Positions 9,459-18,317 are shown, counted from the stretch's first letter. The stretch: DNA of 64,000 bases from Niastella soli (GCF_017742245.1 NZ_JAGHKO010000004.1:62001-126000); one strand, 5' to 3'. The notes: generated by a model from the letters alone, not told the origin. Program-made: numbers and translations.

Positions 9459-9534
9459 CTTCCCTTCGCTGGCATTATCCAGATCAGGTCATTGGGGTCT
9501 GTTCTCAGATCTTATACTTCTATTTATTCTCCTT
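9459..9534 (-). promoter_or_regulatory. TPP riboswitch (THI element), orphan and partly degenerate
   Basis: Read on the minus strand, the conserved thi-box blocks appear in order: GGAG (9529-9532), CTGAGA (9503-9508), CCTGATCTGG (9479-9488), then ATAATGCCAGCG and AAGGGAA. The 3' half is a perfect match to the TPP-binding core. The 5' half (GGAGAATA where GGGGTGC or GGAGTGC is usual) is weaker, so helix P2 is imperfect. A strong terminator follows within about 12 bp. No minus-strand gene lies downstream for almost 2 kb, because the GT9 gene occupies that DNA on the opposite strand. The thiamine gene it once controlled seems to be lost. Confidence 0.8.
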
Positions 9535-9961
9535 TAATCAGGATATAAACTTTGCTTTACAAAACCACCCCCTTTTGAGAAACTTCAACATTATTACATA
9601 AAAACACATGCCAGTTAATATCAGCGAAAGTACATCAACAGTATGTTCATATTGAGGAAATATCTCTGCATCAAAACCCCAGATAATATTTGTGGGGTTT
9701 ATTTTTTTTATTCAATTCAATGTACCTAGCTTTATTTTACTAACGGCAGCAAAGCACTTTCATTCCGTTTGATTATACACTACTGCGTATTTAAACAATC
9801 ATTTATTAATTGTCAACATTTTCGTGTAACACTGCAATACTTCAAGGTGTATAACGCTTTGCCATATCCGCTAAACAAATAAACAGATTGCCAATATGCA
9901 GTGAGCATTAAAATTGCAAGTAGTAATATTACCAATTATCTAACGTTTAAACACTTTTGTT
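9535..9961. other. AT-rich gap without recognised gene
   Basis: About 430 bp of AT-rich DNA between the riboswitch and the KGG-protein gene. I see no gene, RNA or strong repeat. CACTTTTG just before the ATG at 9962 is one base away from a Bacteroidota -7 box. Confidence 0.5.
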
Positions 9962-11083
9962 ATGCAAAGAAGAGAACGTCAGGGCAGGCAGGATTACGGC
10001 CGCCGGCAAAATGAAGGAAACCGTGGTCGTTACGGATCACAGGGTGACTATGAAGACTATGGACGTCAGCAAGGTCAGGGAAGAATGGGTGGTTATGGAC
10101 AACAGACGAATTACGGATACCGGGAAGATGAAGGAAGAAGAAGAATGCAAGGTGGTTATGGCCAGCAAGGTGGCAACTGGGGCCAACAGGGTGGACGCCA
10201 GGGAGAATATGGACAGCGTGGCAATTACGGCCGTCAGCAGGGAAGCAATTGGGGCCAGCACGAAGGATATGGTGGCATGCAGGGAGGCTTTGGTGGATAT
10301 GGTAATGAAGGACAATACGGTCAACAAGGCCGGTATGGTGGACAGCAAGGTGGATACGGTGGATATGGTCAGCAAGGCGGATATGGTGGAATGCAGGGCG
10401 GATACGGTGGTCAGCAGGGTGGTGGTGGATATGGCCAGCACGAATATGGCGGTATGGGCCGTGAAGAAGGATATGATGAAGATTATGATGAAGACTACAA
10501 CCGCGGAGGCATGCAGGGCCGATACCAGGAAGAGGATTACGATGAAGATTATGATGAAGATGAAGACGAAAATCGTGGTATGACGGGTATGCAGGGCCAC
10601 TATGGCGAAGAAGAGGAAGATTATGATGAAGACGAAGAGGAAGATGAAGACGAAGGTGGCCGCCAACAATATATGCAGGGACGTTCACGCCGTGGTTTTG
10701 GCAGTATGTCTCATGAACAGAATCGCCAAATGACCGGTATGGGCGGACAACAGGACTACGATGAAAGCAGATGGGGCAGAAGCAGCGGCCGCCAGGGCCA
10801 GGGCTTGGACCAGGGTGAATATGGCTCCTCTTCACGCGGCAGTCGTTCTTACGGCCGCTCAGGCAGTAGCAGTTCCGGCACTTCACGCCGCGGCTTTGCC
10901 AGCATGCCAAGAGAAGAAGTACGACGTATTGCCAGCAAAGGCGGACACGCTTCACATGGTGGAACAGGACAACAAAGTAGTAACCAGGGGAGAAGCTCCT
11001 CTTCACGAAGCCGTTCACAAAGCGGTTCAAGCGGAAGAAAAAGTCGCTCCGGTTCAAACCGCAGCAAAAGCAGTTCCAGATAA
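9962..11083 (+). CDS. Low-complexity Gly/Gln/Tyr-rich stress protein with KGG motif
   Basis: The 373-residue protein has three compositional zones. Residues 1-160 are Gly/Gln/Tyr repeats of the type GGYGGQQGGYGG. Residues 160-240 add strongly acidic stretches such as EEDYDEDYDEDEDE. Residues 240-373 are Ser/Arg-rich. The last zone contains two copies of the KGG (Con-10-like, stress-induced bacterial acidophilic repeat) motif: RRGFGSMSHEQNRQMTGMGG, degenerate, and RRGFASMPREEVRRIASKGG, canonical. KGG proteins are induced by general stress and starvation. It has no signal peptide or membrane segment. The next gene encodes a DUF892 stress protein. It is unusually long and disordered for a KGG protein, and the composition suggests self-association. 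Function is otherwise unknown. Confidence 0.8.
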   Translation: MQRRERQGRQDYGRRQNEGNRGRYGSQGDYEDYGRQQGQGRMGGYGQQTNYGYREDEGRRRMQGGYGQQGGNWGQQGGRQGEYGQRGNYGRQQGSNWGQHEGYGGMQGGFGGYGNEGQYGQQGRYGGQQGGYGGYGQQGGYGGMQGGYGGQQGGGGYGQHEYGGMGREEGYDEDYDEDYNRGGMQGRYQEEDYDEDYDEDEDENRGMTGMQGHYGEEEEDYDEDEEEDEDEGGRQQYMQGRSRRGFGSMSHEQNRQMTGMGGQQDYDESRWGRSSGRQGQGLDQGEYGSSSRGSRSYGRSGSSSSGTSRRGFASMPREEVRRIASKGGHASHGGTGQQSSNQGRSSSSRSRSQSGSSGRKSRSGSNRSKSSSR

Positions 11084-11117
11084 ACTTTATTTGATTTATA
11101 GGACGGGTTATCCCGAG

Positions 11118-11148
11118 GGATAGAGTGCAGGTCGCTCTATCCTTCTTT
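11118..11148 (+). terminator. Terminator after the KGG-protein gene
   Basis: GGATAGAG/CTCTATCC forms an 8-bp stem with a 9-nt loop, followed by TTCTTTC. It lies between two genes on the same strand. Confidence 0.65.
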
Positions 11149-11182
11149 CACAATCATTTAATCATTCAAAATAGTTGGAGTT

Positions 11183-11812
11183 ATGGCTACCGCTACAGAA
11201 ACAGGTAAAAGAAATGAGATTACACCTGAAACATCGGACCCAAATACCAGAAAGAAGGGCAGCCTGCAACAAGCCGATGAATCGCCCTCCTTCTTACAGA
11301 AGTTTTTTTTAGACCAGTTAAAAGATATGTATTATGCCGAACAGGAGTTACTAAAGGCATTGCCTGAAGTAAAAAATGCGGCCACTACCGAAGAACTGGA
11401 AGATGCAGTGGAAGATCATATGAAACAAACAGAACGCCACGTAAAACGGCTGGAAAAGATCTTTCACATGATCGGTCAAAAACCAGAAGGCAAGAAATGT
11501 GAAGCCATGGATGGACTGCTCCGGGAATGCAGGAATATTATTAAAGAGACTGAAGAGCATACCATGACCCGTGATGCAGCCCTGATAATTGCCGCACAAA
11601 AAATAGAACATTATGAAATAGCCTCCTATGGCGGCCTTGTGGCACTCGCAGTTACTCTTGGCCTGGAACGGGCAGCAGATATACTGGATAAAACACTGGC
11701 AGAAGAAGAAGATACAGATCAGTTGCTGACCGACATTGCAGAAAGCTACATCAATGTAGAAGCAGAACATGAAGGTGCATACAACTGGGATAAAAAAATA
11801 TGGGTAGTTTAA
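11183..11812 (+). CDS. DUF892 (YciE/YciF-type) ferritin-like protein
   Basis: The 209-residue protein has a charged N-terminal tail of about 40 residues, then a four-helix ferritin-like domain: FFLDQLKDMYYAEQELLKALP, EDHMKQTERHVKRLEKIF, MTRDAALIIAAQKIEHYEIASYGGL and LLTDIAESYINVEAEHE. The E, D and H residues spaced along the helices are those expected to bind a dimetal site. YciE/YciF proteins are induced by osmotic and general stress; their reaction is not established. TTGGAG lies 7 bp before the ATG. The neighbouring KGG protein supports a stress role. Confidence 0.88.
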   Translation: MATATETGKRNEITPETSDPNTRKKGSLQQADESPSFLQKFFLDQLKDMYYAEQELLKALPEVKNAATTEELEDAVEDHMKQTERHVKRLEKIFHMIGQKPEGKKCEAMDGLLRECRNIIKETEEHTMTRDAALIIAAQKIEHYEIASYGGLVALAVTLGLERAADILDKTLAEEEDTDQLLTDIAESYINVEAEHEGAYNWDKKIWVV

Positions 11813-11815
11813 CGA

Positions 11816-12088
11816 AAGGCAAAAGGCAATGGGCAGTGGGCAATGGGGGAATACAGAGCTGTCTGCCTATTGCCATTTGCTGTATTCCAGGTCTGCCTTC
11901 GGCCGCCGAAGCCTTGCCGTAGGAGACCGTTTGCCGTCTGCCATCTGCCGTTTGCCGTTTGCCGTTTGCCGTTTGCCGTCTGCCGTCTGCCATCTGCCGT
12001 CTACCGTTTGCCATCTGCCGTCTGCCATCTGCCGTCTGCCGTCTGCCGTCTGCCTTTTGTATTTCCTATTGCCTACTGCCCATTGCCT
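11816..12088. repeat. Degenerate 7-bp repeats arranged as an inverted repeat
   Basis: The gap starts with GGCAAAAGGCAATGGGCAGT words and ends with their complement (TATTGCCTACTGCCCATTGCC). The middle is a run of GCCGTCT/GCCGTTT/GCCATCT heptamers. Period 7 is strictly kept although the words vary. No credible gene is present; frames that stay open read the repeat as C-R-L-P-F-A-V heptapeptides. Confidence 0.85.
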
Positions 12089-12104
12089 TTAAAAACAACC
12101 TCCC

Positions 12105-12590
12105 ATGGACATCATCATAGAAACCCCCAAAGGAAGCCGGCAAAAATATACGTACGATAAAGAATTGAAACTATTCAGGCTAAAGAAAGTGCTGGCGGCC
12201 GGACTGGTATTCCCATACGACTTTGGATTTATTCCCGGCACAAAAGGCGAAGACGGCGATCCATTCGATATTTTAGTACTTTCGGAGTTCCAGGGATTTC
12301 CAGGTTGTGTGGTAGATGTTCGCATCGTGGGTTGTTTACCAGCCATGCAAACCCATGCAAAAAAATCTTTCCGCAACGACCGGTATATCGGTATTCTGGA
12401 ACAAAGCACCGTTTATGAACGCATTACGAGCCTGGAAGAATTACCCATGTCAATAATCGACAGCATCAAACTGTTCTTTACAACTTATTTGCAAGCCGAA
12501 GGAAAGACCGTTCATTGGGAGAATGACATGAATGCGCTCCAGGCGATAGAAGTCATTAATAAGGCGGTGGGCGCAAGTCGGGAAACGTGA
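12105..12590 (+). CDS. ppa: Inorganic pyrophosphatase, family I
   Basis: The 161-residue protein carries the family signature DGDPFDILV (metal-binding aspartates) after [14 protein letters not shown], and a second metal-binding RNDR block. It hydrolyses pyrophosphate to two phosphates in the cytoplasm, pulling biosynthetic reactions forward. It is short compared with the 175-residue E. coli enzyme. By alignment from memory, two active-site positions differ: the arginine preceding the FPYDFG block appears as Lys (RLKKVL), and the acidic residue between the two metal motifs is Met (AMQT). It may be a divergent subfamily with altered activity. A repeat array lies just upstream of the ATG. Confidence 0.8.
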   Translation: MDIIIETPKGSRQKYTYDKELKLFRLKKVLAAGLVFPYDFGFIPGTKGEDGDPFDILVLSEFQGFPGCVVDVRIVGCLPAMQTHAKKSFRNDRYIGILEQSTVYERITSLEELPMSIIDSIKLFFTTYLQAEGKTVHWENDMNALQAIEVINKAVGASRET

Positions 12591-12641
12591 AAGGCAACCT
12601 TTCAACCATATCAACCTGTCTTCCTGGTCAACTGATCAATG

Positions 12642-14057
12642 CTACTTCATGTCTTTCTCTATCTTAGCAAAATCAATCCCCCTTTCCACAAAATCCGCCT
12701 GGCTATGCAACCTGGCTTTATCATTAAACCCACACGCTACCGCTTTTAACAGGTCAGCCTCCACGGCAGCCAGGTCATTAAGCCGGGCATGCAGAATAGC
12801 AGAAAAGTACCACGCCTCGCTGTTGGCAGGATCAACCATTTTATACAGGTTAACATAGTACTCAGCACCTACATCGCGGTGATTGCCCACCAGTTGGTTA
12901 CTAAAAGAATAAAAGGCCAGTGATAAATACGCCAGTAATCGCTGATACATGGCGCCTTCGGCCGTAGAAGCCTTTGCTTTTGTTTGCAGATCGGCAATTT
13001 CTTTTGTCCAGTAAACCATATCGCCCCCGTTGAACTGCTGCGCGTAGTGGGCTTTGATCTGCTGTTCGCGTTGCAGCAACTGTTGTTGCGCTTGCGCCTG
13101 TTGTTTATATGCAGCCATAGCGGTAAGGGAAGCAGCCTTATTACTAAACCAGCCAGCATCAGCGGACAGGTTCTTTAACAGATTGCTGGCGAGGGCACAT
13201 TCAGCCGCGGCTTTTACCAGGTCATTGGCGTTGATAAAAGATTCAACTGTTTTTTTACTGTTGGCAGCAAACGATTTGATCAATGTTTCATCCACCGGCA
13301 ACTGTTTGTTACGCATGGCATCGAACTGCAAACCGGCAAAAGCAATGTCCATTGTTTTTTCAGGTGCCCATTCATGTTTGCCATTGAAAAACAACAGGCG
13401 GTGCGGAGTGGTTGTTTTATTGAGTTCGGAGGAAATGGCTACCAGTTCGGTCATATTCATATCACCTTCACCAGTTATTCCGGTAAAACTGAATGCGTAA
13501 TTACTGGCGTCCGCCCCATCAGGCAAACCGGCACCGTTGGCAATAACCCCTTTAATTTCGGGGTGGTTCAGCGCTGCAAAGCCAGCTGCTTTTGCGCCGC
13601 CGGAAAACCCGGCTGTATATATCCGTTCAGCATTTATATTAAATCGCTTCCTGGTATCATCCTCCAGGATTTGCCAAATGGCGTCCGTAACATTCCAGTC
13701 GTTCCCATTTTTTGAATTATTACTACCAATCAACAGAAAGCCATATTTATCGGCGAGCGCCTTATATTTATTCAATGGCAGCGAACCACTCGCATGCGGA
13801 TCGAAAAAATAGATCACCGTCAACGCTTTTTTACCTCCGGTTGATGGAATGTAAACAGCATAGGTTTGAGAACCATCAGCCCGGCAAGCGACTGTATCGA
13901 TCACTTTCCCAATGGCAAAAGAATCGAGTGGGGCAGGGGCAGCCTCTACTACGCCATCCTTTACCGGGTGTTCCGAAGCAGTGGTAGGGTTATTAGCGCA
14001 GGCATGAGCACAAAAAGCAGCCAGCAACAATCCCGTACAAGTAGGTATTTTCATCAT
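12642..14057 (-). CDS. Predicted lipoprotein alpha/beta hydrolase with helical C-terminal half
   Basis: The 471-residue protein begins with a hydrophobic segment and a possible lipobox ending at C20 (AHAC), so it is probably periplasmic and lipid-anchored. Residues 50-260 look like an esterase or polyhydroxybutyrate-depolymerase-type alpha/beta hydrolase: YAVYIPS, VIYFFDPH, the nucleophile elbow GFSGG, and a late histidine in FNGKHEWAP. Residues 270-470 are helical, rich in Ala and Gln, and resemble tetratricopeptide repeats near the end (AWYFSAILHARLNDLAAVEADL). The substrate is unknown. It is followed on the same strand by a repeat hairpin that separates it from the flavin enzyme gene upstream. 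Confidence 0.75.
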   Translation of the reverse strand: MMKIPTCTGLLLAAFCAHACANNPTTASEHPVKDGVVEAAPAPLDSFAIGKVIDTVACRADGSQTYAVYIPSTGGKKALTVIYFFDPHASGSLPLNKYKALADKYGFLLIGSNNSKNGNDWNVTDAIWQILEDDTRKRFNINAERIYTAGFSGGAKAAGFAALNHPEIKGVIANGAGLPDGADASNYAFSFTGITGEGDMNMTELVAISSELNKTTTPHRLLFFNGKHEWAPEKTMDIAFAGLQFDAMRNKQLPVDETLIKSFAANSKKTVESFINANDLVKAAAECALASNLLKNLSADAGWFSNKAASLTAMAAYKQQAQAQQQLLQREQQIKAHYAQQFNGGDMVYWTKEIADLQTKAKASTAEGAMYQRLLAYLSLAFYSFSNQLVGNHRDVGAEYYVNLYKMVDPANSEAWYFSAILHARLNDLAAVEADLLKAVACGFNDKARLHSQADFVERGIDFAKIEKDMK

Positions 14058-14075
14058 ACGTAAATGGTGAATTCA

Positions 14076-14165
14076 GTTCGTAAGTTATTAAGTTATTGGG
14101 TTCATAGGTCAGAAATTCAAATTAACCTCCGAACTCGGGAACCTACAAACTTAATAACTACGAAC
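14076..14165. repeat. Inverted repeat of the period-8 family
   Basis: GTTCGTAAGTTATTAAGTT at 14076-14094 pairs with AACTTAATAACTACGAAC at 14148-14165, one bulge apart. Both arms are built of 8-bp words. The element lies between two minus-strand genes. Confidence 0.8.
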
Positions 14166-14187
14166 CTGGAACCCAGAACGTATAAAC

Positions 14188-15222
14188 TTACTTCTTAGTA
14201 TGCTTTCTAACTTCAGGCGCCACCTTGGTACCCAACAATTCAATAGCCTTCATCACTTTGTCATGGGGCATGGTGCCCACGCTGATATGCATCAGGAAAC
14301 GGGTTAAACCCAGCATTTCCTGCTCGTACAGGATCTTTTCAGTAACCTCTTGCGGACTGCCCACCAGTAAAGCCCCGCGTTTGCTCCGCATGGCATCAAA
14401 TGCCTGTCGGGTCATGGGTTGCCACCCACGCTCTTTTCCCAGTTGCGTCATAACATGGTTGTAGGAGGGATAGAATTCATCTGCAGCCTGTTGGGAAGTT
14501 TCGGCAATATATCCATGCGAATGCACGGCCAATTGCAGCTTTTGTTCATCATGACCCGCTTTCTTGTAGGAATCGCGGTACAATTGCGCAAGCCCTTTAA
14601 AATTCTCCGGACTACCACCAATAATGGCCATGGCCAGTGGCAGACCGTATGCTGCCGCGCGCATGACCGATTGAGGTGTTCCACCCACGGCTACCCATAA
14701 GGGCAGTTCCTGTTGATAGGGCCGGGGATATACACCCAGGTTATTGATAGGCGAGCGGAATTTCCCTTTCCAGCTTATTTTTTCGCTTTTATTCAACTCA
14801 AATAGCAGATCGAGCTTTTCAGCAAAAAGGTCATCATAATCATCCAGGTTGTAACCAAACAGGGGAAACGATTCAATAAAAGAACCGCGACCCGCCATGA
14901 TCTCGGCACGCCCATCACTCAACAGATCAAGGGTGGCAAAGTCCTGGAACACCCGAACAGGATCATCAGAACTTAACACGGTTACTGCGCTGCTTAATTT
15001 TATCTTTGTTGTTTTGGCAGCCGCCGCCGCCAGGATAACTGCAGGGGAGGAGGCAATGAAATCAGGCCGGTGATGTTCGCCAACTGCAAAAACATCCAGT
15101 CCTACCTGTTCCATTAATGCTACTTCTTCCATCAGGTCTTTCATGCGCTGATGTTGAGAAATAGATTTCCCCGTTACTGGATCGGGTGTTAATTCAACAA
15201 ACGTACTAATACCAATTTCCAT
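14188..15222 (-). CDS. LLM-class (luciferase-like) flavin-dependent oxidoreductase
   Basis: The 344-residue protein is a bacterial luciferase-like TIM barrel: MEIGISTF start, [61 protein letters not shown] in three consecutive conserved blocks, and a C-terminal [10 protein letters not shown]. The FAVGEHH and AGRGSF blocks are standard for this family and form the FMN site. The enzyme is an FMN- or F420-dependent monooxygenase or oxidoreductase; the substrate cannot be predicted. It is cytoplasmic. It is flanked by repeat-rich gaps and has no obvious partner gene. Confidence 0.9.
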   Translation of the reverse strand: MEIGISTFVELTPDPVTGKSISQHQRMKDLMEEVALMEQVGLDVFAVGEHHRPDFIASSPAVILAAAAAKTTKIKLSSAVTVLSSDDPVRVFQDFATLDLLSDGRAEIMAGRGSFIESFPLFGYNLDDYDDLFAEKLDLLFELNKSEKISWKGKFRSPINNLGVYPRPYQQELPLWVAVGGTPQSVMRAAAYGLPLAMAIIGGSPENFKGLAQLYRDSYKKAGHDEQKLQLAVHSHGYIAETSQQAADEFYPSYNHVMTQLGKERGWQPMTRQAFDAMRSKRGALLVGSPQEVTEKILYEQEMLGLTRFLMHISVGTMPHDKVMKAIELLGTKVAPEVRKHTKK

Positions 15223-15268
15223 ATATGAATATTCCTCTTTTTTAGTATGGTTATAATTTATGTAAGCA

Positions 15269-15475
15269 TGTATCGGCAGTCGGCAATCGGCAGTCGGCAG
15301 TCCCTATATTCGATCTCGCTCATCACCTTCGGTCCTCTGCACTAGCTCAGCATGTTGACTCCTTCGCTTTCGCTCAGGAATTTTTAATCAAAACTGAGAA
15401 CTAGAAAACTGACGAACCAATTAACCCGAAACTCCTAACCTAATAACTCAAGAACTAAATAACTATATAAAACAA
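15269..15475. repeat. Repeat-filled gap: period-7 and period-8 words
   Basis: The 381-bp gap (15223-15603) between divergent genes holds CGGCAGTCGGCAATCGGCAGTC (period 7), a CCTTCGCTTTCGCTCAGGAA motif near 15360, and a period-8 run of GAACTAGA/AACTCCTA/ACTCAAGA words to 15475. I see no gene in it. Confidence 0.75.
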
Positions 15476-15603
15476 CCAAATGTATATCAAATTAGTTCAT
15501 ACAAGCTACTATACCCAAGGGAAGTGAGGGGCTATGCAAACGATTGAATTAATTGATTATTAAGACTTAGCTGTATATCCCCGTGAAATGGTATATTCAT
15601 GGC

Positions 15604-16956
15604 ATGAAACACCTCATTGTAACCATTGCCAGCTACCTGCTTATCACCACCTGCGTATATTCTCAATCTGCCACCAGCGACAAAAGCAGTTACACGCCCA
15701 CTGCACAAAATATGCAGGCGCGGCAACAGTTCCAGGTCGATAAATTCGGGATGTTCATACATTGGGGGTTGTCGAGCATGCTGGCCGATGGCGAGTGGGT
15801 AATGAATAACCGGAACATCAAAGTCGTTGATTATTCCCGCCTGCTGCACGCCTTCAATCCTGCTGATTTTAATGCGGCGCAATGGGTAGCCACCGCTAAA
15901 AATGCCGGGATGAAATACATTGTTTTCATTACCCGCCACCACGATGGATTCTCAAACTGGGATACCAAATATTCCGACTGGAAAATAACCAATACACCCT
16001 ATGGGAAAGATGTACTGAAAATGATCTCGGAAGAATGCCGTAAACAGGGTATCAAATTAGGATTGTATTATTCCCTGCTCGACTGGTACCGCACCGATTA
16101 TCCCAGGGAAACCGGTCGAACCGGACAAGGCACCGGCAGAACTGGAACAGGCGATTATGCCTCGTACCTGCAATTCATGAAGAACCAGTTGACCGAGCTG
16201 TTGACCAATTATGGCGATATCATGTGCATCTGGTTCGATGGCCATTGGGACCAAACCAATCCCGAGGGACAGGCTGACCGTACTTCGCGCATCGACTGGA
16301 AGTATAATGAGATCTATGAGCTCATTCATAAATTACAACCACAATGTATGATCGGTAACAACCATCATATGACACCCTTTGCCGGGGAAGATTTTCAAAT
16401 GTTTGAACGCGATCTGCCAGGTGAGAACAGATCGGGATTGAGTTTTCAAAAACCGTCAGATGCCCTGCCATTGGAGACCTGTGAAACGATCAATGGCGCC
16501 TGGGGTTATAATATCACCGACCGCAAATATAAAACGGTGAACGAGGTAGTTCGGTTGCTGGTAGGCGCTGCTGGCCGCGATGCCAACCTGCTGCTGAATG
16601 TAGGGCCTATGCCAACCGGCCTGATACAATCAGAATTTACCGATACGCTGGCACAGGCCGGGAAGTGGTTGCAACAATATGGTGAAAGCATTTATGGTAC
16701 CCGTGGCGGGCCACTCAAACCGCAAGACTGGGGTGTAACCACCCAAAAGGGTAAGTTCATCTATTTACACGTTTTCAAAGCGCCCGACGCCAATGTGATC
16801 CTGCTGCCTGATGGAAAGCTTAAAATAAAACAGGTAAAAGTTTTGGGTGCCAATACGCCGGTGAAATACACCAAAATGAGAAATGGAGTGGCTATTTCTA
16901 CGGAAGGAATTTCCATTACCGAACCGGATACGATCATCGTTATTGAACAATCTTAA
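15604..16956 (+). CDS. Secreted alpha-L-fucosidase, glycoside hydrolase family 29
   Basis: The 450-residue protein has a signal peptide (MKHLIVTIASYLLITTCVYS) and a GH29 catalytic barrel: FGMFIHWGLSSM, KYIVFITRHHDGFSNWDTKYSDW, LGLYYSLLDWY, and the nucleophile D212 in CIWFDGHWDQ. It ends with a small beta domain (YLHVFKAPDANVILLPDGKL). It removes alpha-L-fucose from glycans by a retaining mechanism, in the periplasm or at the surface. The ATG at 15604 is preferred to the one at 15583 because it places the signal peptide at the N terminus. It stands alone, without SusC/SusD genes nearby. Confidence 0.93.
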   Translation: MKHLIVTIASYLLITTCVYSQSATSDKSSYTPTAQNMQARQQFQVDKFGMFIHWGLSSMLADGEWVMNNRNIKVVDYSRLLHAFNPADFNAAQWVATAKNAGMKYIVFITRHHDGFSNWDTKYSDWKITNTPYGKDVLKMISEECRKQGIKLGLYYSLLDWYRTDYPRETGRTGQGTGRTGTGDYASYLQFMKNQLTELLTNYGDIMCIWFDGHWDQTNPEGQADRTSRIDWKYNEIYELIHKLQPQCMIGNNHHMTPFAGEDFQMFERDLPGENRSGLSFQKPSDALPLETCETINGAWGYNITDRKYKTVNEVVRLLVGAAGRDANLLLNVGPMPTGLIQSEFTDTLAQAGKWLQQYGESIYGTRGGPLKPQDWGVTTQKGKFIYLHVFKAPDANVILLPDGKLKIKQVKVLGANTPVKYTKMRNGVAISTEGISITEPDTIIVIEQS

Positions 16957-16960
16957 TACT

Positions 16961-17030
16961 GTTAATAGGTTCGTAGGTTATTATGTTCTTAGGTTCAACC
17001 CCAAAAACTTAATAACCTACGAACTTACAA
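16961..17030. repeat. Inverted repeat of the period-8 family between convergent genes
   Basis: GTTCGTAGGTTATTATGTT (16969-16987) pairs with AACTTAATAACCTACGAAC (17006-17024) with one mismatch. It lies between convergent stop codons and could act as a bidirectional transcription barrier, although there is no T tract. Confidence 0.8.
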
Positions 17031-17041
17031 ACAGTCTTCGT

Positions 17042-17863
17042 TTAAACCATAGCCAATATTTTACCTCCTCCAACATACTTGATGATTTCCACCTCTCCCC
17101 GGTCCATGGCGCCAAAGGCAATACCAACGCCCAGTAAACAACTGTAGTTGTTCTCACCGGCCTCTTTAATAATTGCCTGCCGCATATCCATTATATTGCA
17201 CGTCAGCGTAACAGCCTTACTTTGCTGTGATATGGTAAACCAGTCGCTATGCGCCATCTTAAACGAATTCGATGGTCGGGTATGATAACCTGATTTCAAA
17301 CAATAGCCCCTGAAATTGAAAAATACATCCGGTACCATTCCCAAAACCGCAATAAACTTATACCAGCCAAAATTTCCTGGTAAAAAGAAATTTACATTTG
17401 GTATTAATTCAGGAAAAGTAACAGATGCTTCCAGCGCGTCTTTCGACAGCGTATATTTCAACGGATTGGCAATGATACTTTCGAACGAAGTGCGGCGATT
17501 GAGATTAATTCCCTCCAACAATTTGGGATTTTTAGTGAGTTCTATATTTCGTTCGCCGAGGTCACTTACGGTGTCCAGCCCCTGAATAGGTTTAAACATT
17601 GCATTCAGCGGGCCTGCCAGGTTATAGTCGCCGAGCAATTTCATGGGGCGTAAGATGTTCATTACATGGGAGCTGATGGTCGCCCTTCCGCCAAATTCCA
17701 TATTGTATCTACGCGTATTTTCAAAGGCATCATGGGTTTTTACCATCCGACTGGAAGGACCGCCCTTCCTTCGAACGACCGGTTCATCAGATCCCCGGAT
17801 CTTATAAACGGAGAAATCACTTAGATCTCCGATAATTTCTAACATTTTTTTGTACCTGCTCAT
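17042..17863 (-). CDS. Bacteroidota-specific protein of unknown function
   Basis: The preferred ATG at 17863 gives 273 residues (an earlier in-frame ATG at 17911 would add 16). The N terminus, SVYKIRGSDEPVVRRKGG followed by AFENTRRYNMEFGG, resembles a family I recall as recurring in several copies in Bacteroidota genomes, with the pattern FYK..DG..ARxKGG...AFxRTRxNxxEFG. The C-terminal half has alternating hydrophobic residues suggesting beta sandwich domains. There is no signal peptide or catalytic motif. Function is unknown, and I would not assign it to phage or secretion machinery from sequence alone. It is convergent with the fucosidase gene. Confidence 0.7.
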   Translation of the reverse strand: MSRYKKMLEIIGDLSDFSVYKIRGSDEPVVRRKGGPSSRMVKTHDAFENTRRYNMEFGGRATISSHVMNILRPMKLLGDYNLAGPLNAMFKPIQGLDTVSDLGERNIELTKNPKLLEGINLNRRTSFESIIANPLKYTLSKDALEASVTFPELIPNVNFFLPGNFGWYKFIAVLGMVPDVFFNFRGYCLKSGYHTRPSNSFKMAHSDWFTISQQSKAVTLTCNIMDMRQAIIKEAGENNYSCLLGVGIAFGAMDRGEVEIIKYVGGGKILAMV

Positions 17864-18172
17864 AAAGATTGGTTTAATGGTCATGAAGATAGCCGTAAGC
17901 CGTAAACGCAAAGTGAATACAACTTTCGGACCAGTTTACTTCATGTAATTTACATAAAATATGTAACTTCGACCTTACGTTAGAGTTATATATTTCCACA
18001 TTTTTATCTTTCTCAGCAAAAGGCAATTCTTACTTTACGCCATCCGCTACTTTCAGCCTCTCTTTATTCTCTCTTTAGTCTCTCTTTAGTCTGTCTTGAT
18101 TCGCCTGTGGTTCATATATGCACCACATGAGGTTCACTAATATCCTCACCATGTCCCCCAGGTGTTTAGCAC

Positions 18173-18257
18173 ATGTCCTGTACATATCCCGTTCCTTTAT
18201 AGGTACAGCACATATACAGGATATGTACGGGATATATACGGGATATGTACGGGACAT
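18173..18257. repeat. Hairpin built from TACGGGATATG tandem words
   Basis: ATGTCCTGTACATATCCCGT (18173-18192) is the reverse complement of ACGGGATATGTACGGGACAT (18238-18257) with one mismatch. The right arm sits in a run of three near-identical 11-bp units (GTACGGGATAT type), so both tandem and inverted symmetry are present. Confidence 0.85.
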
Positions 18258-18317
18258 CCCTACATCTCATATGAATATAACCTAATACAAGAGTGAATCC
18301 GGAGTGAATAATGAGTA

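Noticed and set aside
9957-11123. Alternative frames over the KGG-protein gene on both strands (9957-10583, 9960-11057, 10037-10669, 10761-11123)
   Set aside because: GA-rich codon repeats leave several frames open. Only the 9962 frame contains the KGG motif and a coherent composition.
11829-12160. Open frames in the repeat upstream of the pyrophosphatase
   Set aside because: They consist of CRLPFAV-type heptapeptides from the repeat.
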